This document shows positions 11,748-19,091 of a stretch of DNA of 49,756 nucleotides, one piece after another (positions within the stretch are counted from its first letter, which is position 1; every line of letters starts with the position of its first letter). The notes beneath the pieces were generated by a model. It saw only the letters and a list, made by a program, of their open reading frames with translations, was not told where the DNA came from and made no database searches. Source of the stretch: a virus; the IMG/VR virus record IMGVR_UViG_3300018082_000011, positions 1 to 49,756 of that record; one strand, given 5' to 3'. Position numbers and translations under genes: made by a program.

Positions 11748-11978
11748 ATGAACATGATCACCCAAGCGCACATCATCAACGTCGACAGCATCCACATCGC
11801 CGAGTGGTCACCTGAGACGCGTCCCGGCCGCAACCCGCCGACACAAGTACACCTGATCTTTAGTGTGCCGTCGATCACGCCAATCCCGATCGTCGTTCGC
11901 TTCAAGTCGCCGGCGACGCTCGATCGCGTCATCGCCGCGCTGCAGGAGCATCGGCGCGGCGTGTGGGGGGACCCGTGA
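11748..11978 (+). CDS. Hypothetical protein
   Basis: A 76-aa protein, or 74 aa from the ATG at 11754, which has better spacing to GGGAG. It is beta-rich (VHLIFSVPSITPIPIVVRFKS) and ends with a helix (RVIAALQEHRR). The stop overlaps the next GTG (GTGA). No family recognised. Confidence 0.6.
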   Translation: MNMITQAHIINVDSIHIAEWSPETRPGRNPPTQVHLIFSVPSITPIPIVVRFKSPATLDRVIAALQEHRRGVWGDP

Positions 11979-12235
11979 AGGCCCACGTCCGTAAGGGCAA
12001 GCCTGTGTGCTTGCCCCATTCCACACCTTACGTAGACCTGATGGACGCCAGCCCGGATGGCGCCCTGGCGCGTTGGCAGGTCAATCTCAAACGCTACGCC
12101 ATCCAGATTCAGCGCGATTATCCAACGGCCGCCGAGACTCTGCGGCTCGTTTGTCGCGAGATGGAGACGGCGCGCAAGGCCCTGAAGAAGAATCAGCGCG
12201 CTGCGCAAGGATCATCCCATGCTGCGCATCGCTGA
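11975..12235 (+). CDS. Hypothetical protein with a repeat-written N-terminus
   Basis: An 86-aa protein starting at GTG 11975 (GGGGGG upstream, stop-start overlap with the previous gene). The N-terminus VRKGKPVCLPHSTPY is encoded by a family 2 hairpin repeat (11995-12016). The rest is a basic helical domain (ALARWQVNLKRYAIQIQRDY, MEMETARKALKK-like end). It overlaps the ATPase gene by 17 nt. Confidence 0.6.
   Translation: MKAHVRKGKPVCLPHSTPYVDLMDASPDGALARWQVNLKRYAIQIQRDYPTAAETLRLVCREMETARKALKKNQRAAQGSSHAAHR
11995..12016. repeat. Family 2 hairpin repeat, GGGCAAGC-N6-GCTTGCCC
   Basis: An 8-bp stem with loop CTGTGT, preceded by CCGTAA as in the copy at 13935. It lies inside a coding region. Confidence 0.85.
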
Positions 12236-13934
12236 CGATCTGACCCTCCCGCCCGAAGCCGTTACGCAGACCTTCGGCATTCTCGCCAAACGGCGCGTCG
12301 GCAAGACCTACACGGCCTCGGTGATGGCCGAGGAATTCTGTAAAGCTAAACTGCCCTTCGTCGCACTCGACCCGACCGGCGCCTGGTGGGGCCTGCGCAG
12401 CTCGGCCGACGGCAAGCGCGAAGGCTACCCGGTGATCATCCTCGGCGGCGAGCACGGCGACGTGCCGCTCGAGGCGAGCGTCGGCAAGGTCGTCGCCGAC
12501 CTGGTCGTCGACCATCCGGGCTTCTATGTCATCGACCTGTCGGCGACGCAGTCCAACGCGGAGCAGGATCGCTTCGTGACCGACTTTGCCGAGCGCCTGT
12601 ACCGGCGCAAGGCGCAGCACAAACATCCGCTGCACCTGTTCGTCGACGAGGCCGACAGCTTCGCACCGCAGCGGCCATTGCCCGGCCAGCAGCGCATGCT
12701 CGGCGCGATCGAGGCCATCGTCCGCCGCGGCGGGATCCGGGGCCTGGGCGCGACGCTGATCACGCAGCGCCCGGCCGTGCTGAACAAGAACGTCCTGACG
12801 CAAATCGAGGTCCTGGTCATCCTGCAGATCACGGCGCCGCAGGACCGCGCCGCGATCGACGAGTGGGTGAGGGGCAACGGCACGAAAGAGCAGCGCGACG
12901 AGCTGGTGGCTTCGCTCGCCTCGCTGGGTAAGGGCGACGCCTGGTTTTGGAGTCCGGCCTGGTTGGACGTCTTCAAGCGCGTGCACGTGCGCCGGCGCGA
13001 AACGTTCAACTCGTCGGCCACGCCGGAGGTGGGGAAGTCGGCCGGCGAGCCGCGCCGGCTGGCGCCGGTCGACCTGGAAGCGCTGCGCTCGCAGATGGCC
13101 GCCACGCTGGAACGCGCGAAGGAAACCGACCCGAAAGAATTGCAGCGGCGCATCGCCGAGCTACAGCGGCAGGCGCTCAAGCAGTCCCAGCCGGCCGCGA
13201 CCCGGGTCGAAATCCAGCGCGTCGAGGTGCCGGTGATCACCCAATCAGATATCGCTCGCTTTGAGAAAATCGGCCGAGAAATAAACGAAGCGATCAAAGA
13301 ATTTCAAGCGGCAGCCGACCAGTTGTCGCGCAACTTGCAGGCTCGCTTAGCCGCATTCCACAAATCGTCGCCGTCGTCGCGAGCGCTTCCGGTTTCCCCG
13401 GCGCGCATTCCCCGGCCGGCTCCAACGCCGGCGCGCGTCGAAATGGACAGCACGGCGGCGCTGCCCAAGGCCGAGCGCAGCATCCTGACCGTGCTCGCGC
13501 AATACCCAAATGGCAAATCAGTGCGCGAGATCGCCGTCATTGCCGGCTATGCCTGGAAGGGCGGGGGATTCAATAACGCGCTGAGCTACCTGCGCAAACG
13601 GGAACTCGTCGCCGGCAGCAAGGAGCGCTATCAGATCACCGACGCCGGCCTGGCGGCGCTCGGGGAGTGGGAGCCGTTGCCGACCGGGCAGGCCCTCATC
13701 GACTACTGGATGCGCCAGCTGCCGAAGGCGGAACGGGCCAGCCTGACCGTCCTGGTGAACCATTATCCCGACTCCCTAGACAGGGAGTCGCTCGCCGCCG
13801 AAGCCGGCTACAAAGCCGATGGCGGCGGCTTCAACAATGCCGTCAGCAAGCTGCGCACGCTGGAACTAATCGAGGGTCGCCAGGAACTCAAAGCCAGCGA
13901 CATCCTGTTCACCCCGGATCCGTCCCCTCCGTAA
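12219..13934 (+). CDS. HerA/FtsK-like ATPase with C-terminal winged-helix repeats
   Basis: A 571-aa protein. Walker A is ILAKRRVGKTYTA (about 24-36), Walker B LHLFVDEAD (about 143-151), and a sensor-like stretch GATLITQRPAVLNKNVLTQ follows, as in HerA/DUF87 ATPases that pump or remodel DNA. A coiled-coil region covers about 280-375. Two related winged-helix units end the protein, each with PKAER-x-LTVL and a GGGFNNA motif (about 412-480 and 505-565). It could be a DNA translocase or a segregation/packaging motor that recognises the nearby ATACTGGCA array; the link is inferred from position only. Confidence 0.8.
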   Translation: MLRIADDLTLPPEAVTQTFGILAKRRVGKTYTASVMAEEFCKAKLPFVALDPTGAWWGLRSSADGKREGYPVIILGGEHGDVPLEASVGKVVADLVVDHPGFYVIDLSATQSNAEQDRFVTDFAERLYRRKAQHKHPLHLFVDEADSFAPQRPLPGQQRMLGAIEAIVRRGGIRGLGATLITQRPAVLNKNVLTQIEVLVILQITAPQDRAAIDEWVRGNGTKEQRDELVASLASLGKGDAWFWSPAWLDVFKRVHVRRRETFNSSATPEVGKSAGEPRRLAPVDLEALRSQMAATLERAKETDPKELQRRIAELQRQALKQSQPAATRVEIQRVEVPVITQSDIARFEKIGREINEAIKEFQAAADQLSRNLQARLAAFHKSSPSSRALPVSPARIPRPAPTPARVEMDSTAALPKAERSILTVLAQYPNGKSVREIAVIAGYAWKGGGFNNALSYLRKRELVAGSKERYQITDAGLAALGEWEPLPTGQALIDYWMRQLPKAERASLTVLVNHYPDSLDRESLAAEAGYKADGGGFNNAVSKLRTLELIEGRQELKASDILFTPDPSPP

Positions 13935-13956
13935 GGGCAAGCCTGTGTGCTTGCCC
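13935..13956. repeat. Family 2 hairpin repeat, GGGCAAGC-N6-GCTTGCCC
   Basis: Immediately after the stop of the ATPase gene, where it could act as its terminator. Confidence 0.85.
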
Positions 13957-13961
13957 TATCT

Positions 13962-13986
13962 GTTTTGTGTCAATTTGACACAAAAC
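13962..13986. promoter_or_regulatory. Operator-like perfect palindrome overlapping a promoter
   Basis: GTTTTGTGTCAA-T-TTGACACAAAAC, 12-bp arms. Its right arm contains the -35 box of the promoter at 13975-14003, the expected place for a repressor site. No second copy noticed. Confidence 0.7.
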
Positions 13987-14003
13987 CGCGTCCGGCCTAT
14001 AAT
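13975..14003 (+). promoter_or_regulatory. Consensus sigma70-type rightward promoter
   Basis: TTGACA (13975-13980), a 17-nt spacer and TATAAT (13998-14003), a perfect match to consensus. It points into the small frame at 14026 and then against the 3' end of the late operon. Confidence 0.8.
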
Positions 14004-14025
14004 CCCCCCCGTCGGAGGCGTCTCT

Positions 14026-14196
14026 ATGACCACCCGAGCACCCGGCCAGGCGGAGCCTAGCGCTCCCCCTGGCCGGCGCGCGTCTGGCTGGATGCACTCA
14101 TCGCACTTTGTTGGCAGGCTTCACATGTCCACACTAAAGTGGGCTTCGCACCGGACATCCATCTGTCGAATTCTCCCGATCCGCTGTTCCTTCTGA
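14026..14196 (+). CDS. Small frame behind the consensus promoter
   Basis: A 56-aa frame, ATG at 14026 after GGAGGCG. The second half is written by family 1 and family 4 repeats (STLKWASHR, ILPIRCS). It overlaps the last gene of the late operon tail to tail. It could be a truncated gene, a small regulator, or simply part of an antisense RNA. Confidence 0.35.
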   Translation: MTTRAPGQAEPSAPPGRRASGWMHSSHFVGRLHMSTLKWASHRTSICRILPIRCSF

Positions 14197-14693
14197 TACC
14201 GGCGCAGGATTCTCTCGGCCAGCGGCATCGCCGACCACAACGCAATCCACAGCGTCGTCCATAGCACGACGTTAAGCAGGAATGCCTCGCGGCCCAGCGT
14301 TCCCCCGCCCCAGCAGATGTGCCAGGCGTCGCACGTCCAGACGAAGTCCGCCGGCAGCCCGCGCCCGTCGAGCCAGTAGTACAGCACATCGACTACACCA
14401 TTAACGCTAAACAGGAACAGCGTGCCCGCGAAGAACACGCGCTCCATCCAGCGACCCGCAAGCAAAAGAACACCGACCAGCGCCATCCCGTCACGCATGA
14501 CACGCCAGCCGTCGTGATAGCGCCCGTCGAATGTCGATAACCAGGCACGCCCCTCAACGAGCCGTTGCCAGATCAGCACGTCTGCCCAGGCGAATAAGCA
14601 CACGGCAGCCAGCGCCGCCACGATAACCCGCTTGCGTACACTCATCCGCGTGTCGATTCCGTAGAATCCGTGCCAGAATCCGTGAGTGCTCAT
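14121..14693 (-). CDS. Membrane protein at the end of the late operon
   Basis: A 190-aa protein with about four membrane segments (VIVAALAAVCLFAWADVLIW, VLLLAGRWMERVFFAGTLFLF, and two more near VVLWTTLWIALW). ATG 14693 overlaps the previous stop (ATGA); a second ATG at 14648 would skip the 15 residues written by AATCCGTG repeats. The C-terminus (GRIRQMDVRCEAHFSVDM) is written by family 4 and family 1 repeats. Function unknown. Confidence 0.6.
   Translation of the reverse strand: MSTHGFWHGFYGIDTRMSVRKRVIVAALAAVCLFAWADVLIWQRLVEGRAWLSTFDGRYHDGWRVMRDGMALVGVLLLAGRWMERVFFAGTLFLFSVNGVVDVLYYWLDGRGLPADFVWTCDAWHICWGGGTLGREAFLLNVVLWTTLWIALWSAMPLAERILRRYQKEQRIGRIRQMDVRCEAHFSVDM
14132..14141. repeat. Family 1 palindromic repeat, CACTAAAGTG form
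   Basis: With the GGGCTTCGCAC flank shared with the copy at 6695. Confidence 0.85.
14160..14189. repeat. Family 4 repeat
   Basis: ATTCTCCCGATCCGCTGTT, near the 3' end of the last late gene. Confidence 0.7.
14644..14685. repeat. Family 3 cluster of AATCCGTG units
   Basis: Three ATTCCGT/AATCCGTG units at the 5' end of the gene ending at 14121. Confidence 0.75.
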
Positions 14694-15466
14694 ACCGTTT
14701 GAAAAATCGGCTTCGTCCGCTCGTAGAAATTGCGCAGCACGATGTCGGTCAGATCGGACGAGCACAGGAAGCATAGGGCTGAGCGACCATCCAAAAACAG
14801 GTCTAATGAGCCGCGTGTCCCGATTGCAAATATTTGATTGCTGTTGAATAGGCTGGCTGGAATGCTCGTCACATTGGTCGCCTTAATCATGTTCACAAAG
14901 ATTGCCAACTCAATCGAAGGCGTGTAGCGCATGACCACGAAATACCAGGTCGAAGCAGACACACTCACGGCACTATTAACTCCCACATTCCCGACACCAT
15001 CGCCACTGACATTGCAGGCAAAGGCTCCTGTTCCGCTATCCCAATACATCTGATACGCCCGTTGGTTGCCTACATTATTCCATTTGCTGGCTAACAATCG
15101 AGTGGTCGCCAGTGCATCCAACCAAAACCAACCCCCCAAGCACAGCGCGCCCGTGATGTCCAGTCCTGCCTCGTCAGCGCGACTGAGATAATCATTCGCG
15201 CCGTCAAAATCCATGTAGGCGATGTTGTTATTGTACGTGGATGAGAACACGCCGCCGTTCATCGTCAGGTCACGGCTCATCCCCGACACGTCGAAGACGG
15301 TCGTATTGTCGTTATTGCCGAACGTCCACCAGCCGTGCAGCCGGTTGAACATGAATGGATCGGCGGCCACCGACTTGAACGCCGGCCCGAACCGTTTCTG
15401 ATCGTCCAGGTAGCGCTCCAGCCGGTCGAGCCGGCGCGTGTTTTCAATCAGCGGGTCTACTGGCAT
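14690..15466 (-). CDS. LamG/concanavalin-like domain protein, probable tail-tip or receptor-binding protein
   Basis: A 258-aa protein. A helical N-terminus (LIENTRRLDRLERYLDDQ) precedes a LamG_3-type jelly roll: LHGWWTFGN, YMDFDGANDYLSRADEA, LCLGGWFWLD, STWYFVVMRY and LFLDGR. This pattern is common in phage adhesins. It follows the Dit-like and Gp37-like tail genes, the usual place for receptor-binding proteins. AGAG precedes the ATG at 15466. Confidence 0.75.
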   Translation of the reverse strand: MPVDPLIENTRRLDRLERYLDDQKRFGPAFKSVAADPFMFNRLHGWWTFGNNDNTTVFDVSGMSRDLTMNGGVFSSTYNNNIAYMDFDGANDYLSRADEAGLDITGALCLGGWFWLDALATTRLLASKWNNVGNQRAYQMYWDSGTGAFACNVSGDGVGNVGVNSAVSVSASTWYFVVMRYTPSIELAIFVNMIKATNVTSIPASLFNSNQIFAIGTRGSLDLFLDGRSALCFLCSSDLTDIVLRNFYERTKPIFQTV

Positions 15467-15482
15467 TGTCTCTCCGATTCCC

Positions 15483-15510
15483 CTTCCGTGGAATCCGTTG
15501 AATCCGTGTT
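15483..15510. repeat. Family 3 cluster of AATCCGTG units
   Basis: Forms most of the spacer between the Gp37-like and LamG genes. Confidence 0.75.
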
Positions 15511-16654
15511 AGACAAACGCCTCTAGGAACGAATTGACGCTCTCGGCTCCGTTGCCGTCCACGCGCACCGTCACACTACGAATCAACGACTCGAACTGCA
15601 ATCCATCAAACGTCGCCGTCACGCGATCGCCGAGCTGCCAATCCAGGCCATACAGCGTCCCGATATTTTGTTGAATCTGCGACACAAAGCGCCGGATGGG
15701 TCGCCGCTCAATCAACTCCGCTTTCGCCGCGTCGCGCAGCGCAACCGGGTCTGGCTCGTTGCGACCATCGTGAAATGCCTCTGATCGGGCAAAGGCATCC
15801 AGCAGCGCCTCGCTCGATGATTCGCTCAACAGCACACGCCGCTCGCCCTCGCCCTGACCCCCTGCATATATCGAATTTGATTCCTCGCTGAAATCCTCGT
15901 CGTATTCCGGCGCGAGTAGATTGCCGCGCTCCACGCTAAATTCGAGCGGACTGGCGCCGGTCGATGTGCGATCCCGCCCGGGCTGATTCAGATACGTGCG
16001 AAATTCCATCTGTGTTTCGGTGACAGGCGCGATGTCAAAGTAAATCTCCGTGCCTTTCTGCCGAGCGACATTCGACAGGTCGAGAAGAACCGCCAGCATA
16101 TTTTTATTCGAGAAACCTTTAGTCACGGTCGGGCCCAGCCCGCCATCGCCGCTCACTGTGAAGAATGTGGACGATAACTGGCGTAGCCCATCCGTCGCCA
16201 ACGATCCGAGGTTCTCGCGCACAATCGCCTTCATCATATCATCGACCTGATCCGTCTTCTCGCTTTGTGATTGCCCTGCCGGATAAGCCACGATACGCTG
16301 ATTCAGCAGGCCATTCAGCGACGACCCGCCAATGCTTCGCACTATGACGCCGTTCACATCCTGGCGATGGATGCGCTTAATCAAGCCCGCGAAGTCGATC
16401 GCCATGTACCCACTGGCCGGCTTGCGCCAGATATTGACGCGGCGATGGCGCGCAATCAACGCCGGGTCGAAGGTATGCGGGAGGACGATCTCGAAATGGC
16501 CCAGGCCATTGACGACTTTCGTATACTCAAAACGCTCGACGTCGACCAGTTGCGCCAGGCGCGTGCCGTCGTCGCGATACAGAAAGATGGCGAATTCTGA
16601 GCCGATGGCTGTGGACTGTGATAAGTCGAATGTTCCGATGCGCTCCTGGCTCAT
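15509..16654 (-). CDS. Siphovirus Gp37-like tail protein (baseplate/tail-tip)
   Basis: A 381-aa protein from ATG 16654. It matches the ReqiPepy6 Gp37-like family pattern: an N-terminal strand pair (FAIFLYRDDGTRLAQLVDVE), FEYTKVVNGLGHFEIVLP, RHRRVNIWRKP and a C-terminal DWQLGDRVTATFDGLQ. Such proteins form the tail-tip hub below the tape measure. There is no ribosome-binding site: the whole spacer before the ATG is AATCCGTG repeat. Positions upstream of 16654 remain open but contain only repeat sequence. Confidence 0.8.
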   Translation of the reverse strand: MSQERIGTFDLSQSTAIGSEFAIFLYRDDGTRLAQLVDVERFEYTKVVNGLGHFEIVLPHTFDPALIARHRRVNIWRKPASGYMAIDFAGLIKRIHRQDVNGVIVRSIGGSSLNGLLNQRIVAYPAGQSQSEKTDQVDDMMKAIVRENLGSLATDGLRQLSSTFFTVSGDGGLGPTVTKGFSNKNMLAVLLDLSNVARQKGTEIYFDIAPVTETQMEFRTYLNQPGRDRTSTGASPLEFSVERGNLLAPEYDEDFSEESNSIYAGGQGEGERRVLLSESSSEALLDAFARSEAFHDGRNEPDPVALRDAAKAELIERRPIRRFVSQIQQNIGTLYGLDWQLGDRVTATFDGLQFESLIRSVTVRVDGNGAESVNSFLEAFV

Positions 16655-16680
16655 CCGTGCAATCCGTTCAGAATCCGTGT
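16652..16680. repeat. Family 3 cluster of AATCCGTG units
   Basis: TCATCCGTGCAATCCGTT and GAATCCGTG fill the gap between the Dit-like and Gp37-like genes. Confidence 0.8.
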
Positions 16681-19091
16681 CACACGGCAACTCCATCAAC
16701 CGACCAGTGACGCGGAATCCAGCGCAGCAGCATCGACACACCGGTAATTGTCCCGGTAACGAAGGCGGCAACAGTATTGGCGCCGGGCAGGAGCTTGAAC
16801 GAGTCCGACCCGCCCAGCGGCTGATCGTAAATGCGACCGCGAAAATCGGAGTCCACTTTTCCTGTCAGCGTATCCAGCGTCACCGTCTCGCCGGTCTGCA
16901 CGACTAGATTGAGATACCATCGCTGCTTCGTTGATTGGTTCTCCAGCCACTGCACGGTGCATGATCCGGAAGATGGCCCGATGATTGTCACGATAGGATA
17001 AATTTCGGTCGTGCCATTGTTGGTGACGGTCGTAAGGCCGGCTGCCGTCGCCGTGCCAGTTGTATCGAATCCGATGTAGATGTCATCGCCCAATGTTGCC
17101 ACAGCTAGGACACCGGGACTACCAGGTAAATCAGCATCCAAATGCACCCACGTTGATCCGTTCCAACCAGCGATACGATCTCCCAGTGCCAATCCACCTG
17201 CACTGGTAAAATTGCCGCCTACAATGAATAAACCATTAGCCGTTTGACGAATGGAAAATACCGCTGCATTGACTCCACTGCCCAACGGTGACCAAGCAGA
17301 GCCATTATATGAGGCGATGTTGTTAGCCGACACGCTGGAGATTGACGTATAGTCTCCTCCGACGTAGATTGTCCCATCGGACGCAACATAAATTGACCAG
17401 ATGTCCACATTCCCGCCAGCAGCAGTACCGATCGTCGACCAAGCCGATCCATTCCATTTCCGCACAATGCCCACTTGAGTTCCGACATAGAGATTATCCG
17501 ATGTGTCGATCGCCATCGCGCCCCGTTGTGGATAATCCGTTGCGCCGAATGGGGATGTGCCCACCGCGCTCCAGATCGAGCCATCAAATTGCACGATGAA
17601 ATCGCTGGCCGGATCGGCATTCCAGTTTATGAAGTTGCCGCCTGCATAGAGCCGGCCCGTCTTGGCAATCACCACCGCATTGAAATCGGCTGGCCCCAAC
17701 GCGAACTGCGTCCAAGTCGAGGCCGATACATTCCAGCGTGCAATACCATGCGAGGCCACTGCGTTAACATTATCGAAGGCGCCGACGATCCAAACGTCTC
17801 CATTCGGCGCAAGCGCAATACCGAGAACTTCAAGATCGGCGCCCGTGCCCATCGCGATGAAAGTCGTGCCATCCCAGTAGGTGACTCGATTGACCGTCAC
17901 ACCATTGGCTGTCGTGAAATCTCCGACGAAATAAATCCGCCCACGCTGAAAATCTACTGCAATGCCATTGACACGAGCGTTGAATCCCGTACCCAGCGCC
18001 TTCCATTGTCCAGCGTGCCGACGCAAACCGCGAGCCGCATTGCTTACGCTATCTTGAAAATCCAATGACGCGACTTCCTGGTTATCTTCCTGCCAAAACG
18101 GATCGACACACAGCAAGCGAATCACAGGCTGCTCGTCGAATCCGGTGTGCTGGCCGAATTCAGCGCCGCCATCGTAGCGCGCCTGGATGGTTGCCTTCTT
18201 CGCGCTGCCCTTGAACACCAGCGTCGCCGGCTGCCCTCCCCGTGTCCGGTCGGGCTTGATCAGGTCGATGAAGTCTTTGCGCTTCTTGTGCATGTTCTCG
18301 TAAGTCGTGCCTTCGACGTCCACGTGCAAATCGAACACACGCGGCCCGACCTTGCTGCTCTGAAATAGCGCGCCGGGCTGGAGCGCCAACGGTTGCACAT
18401 TATTAGTCACAGGCGGCATCCCGACACCGGGATACTGGCGCAAGACGCCAATGCCGAAATCGTCGGTCAAGTCCCGCTCGCGCCCGCCGCTGCGCTCTTG
18501 CGCGTCCAGCGTGCTGGTCGAGGCGTGCCGCAGCCCCGTCCAGCGACAGCCCGGCTGGTCGCCGTCGATGTGTGTCAGCGCATACTCGAGCGCGACGAAA
18601 TTGATGCCGTCACTCCACCAGGTCTTGGCGGTCGCGCTACCCGATTGCTCGACGACCTTCAGCGTGGCGAATGCAGCCGTCGCCGGCGAGAAGGCAGCCG
18701 TCAATGAAAACTTTGCCCATCTCCCAACAACCGTCGTAATGTTTTGCGTGTGAGATGAAATGAATGCGCCGGCTGCCGTATACCAATCAATCTTTAATTG
18801 AAGTGAATTGCTCGCCGCCTCCTGGTAGATCCACACGTAGAAGCTATGCATCATGCTTGCGGAGACGGCAATCCCGTTTGTGCCCGTGCCAGGATAAAGC
18901 CAGCCTTCAACGTTCGTATTCGCCGAGGTCTGCGTGAACAAGCTATAAATCCCGAAACGCGCAAAGCTAGTCAGGCGCGAGAGTGTTTCTGTGCCATTAT
19001 TTGCGGTGTAGCCGGTTGTATTCAGCTCGACGCTCGGATTCGCCACAAGATTCGTACCTGCTTCGGGCACGATGATTCCGAAGAAGGACAT
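16680..19091 (-). CDS. Dit-like distal tail protein with N-terminal carbohydrate-binding-like module and inserted beta-propeller
   Basis: An 803-aa protein, far longer than a usual Dit (200-300 aa). Residues about 13-175 resemble a CBM_4_9 jelly roll (NLVANPSVELNTTGY, WWSDGINFVALEY). About 200-350 is the Dit/siphovirus tail component core ending LLCVDPFWQE. About 360-665 is a propeller of roughly seven blades with the repeated pattern IYVGG-x-FT, IA-WNGS-W and LG-G. About 690-803 is the second half of the tail component (IIGPSSGSCTV, TVTLDTLTGKV, LLPGANTVAAF). The propeller therefore splits the tail domain and probably projects from the tail tip to bind host glycans. It shares TGATG with the tape-measure stop. 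Confidence 0.8.
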   Translation of the reverse strand: MSFFGIIVPEAGTNLVANPSVELNTTGYTANNGTETLSRLTSFARFGIYSLFTQTSANTNVEGWLYPGTGTNGIAVSASMMHSFYVWIYQEAASNSLQLKIDWYTAAGAFISSHTQNITTVVGRWAKFSLTAAFSPATAAFATLKVVEQSGSATAKTWWSDGINFVALEYALTHIDGDQPGCRWTGLRHASTSTLDAQERSGGRERDLTDDFGIGVLRQYPGVGMPPVTNNVQPLALQPGALFQSSKVGPRVFDLHVDVEGTTYENMHKKRKDFIDLIKPDRTRGGQPATLVFKGSAKKATIQARYDGGAEFGQHTGFDEQPVIRLLCVDPFWQEDNQEVASLDFQDSVSNAARGLRRHAGQWKALGTGFNARVNGIAVDFQRGRIYFVGDFTTANGVTVNRVTYWDGTTFIAMGTGADLEVLGIALAPNGDVWIVGAFDNVNAVASHGIARWNVSASTWTQFALGPADFNAVVIAKTGRLYAGGNFINWNADPASDFIVQFDGSIWSAVGTSPFGATDYPQRGAMAIDTSDNLYVGTQVGIVRKWNGSAWSTIGTAAGGNVDIWSIYVASDGTIYVGGDYTSISSVSANNIASYNGSAWSPLGSGVNAAVFSIRQTANGLFIVGGNFTSAGGLALGDRIAGWNGSTWVHLDADLPGSPGVLAVATLGDDIYIGFDTTGTATAAGLTTVTNNGTTEIYPIVTIIGPSSGSCTVQWLENQSTKQRWYLNLVVQTGETVTLDTLTGKVDSDFRGRIYDQPLGGSDSFKLLPGANTVAAFVTGTITGVSMLLRWIPRHWSVDGVAV

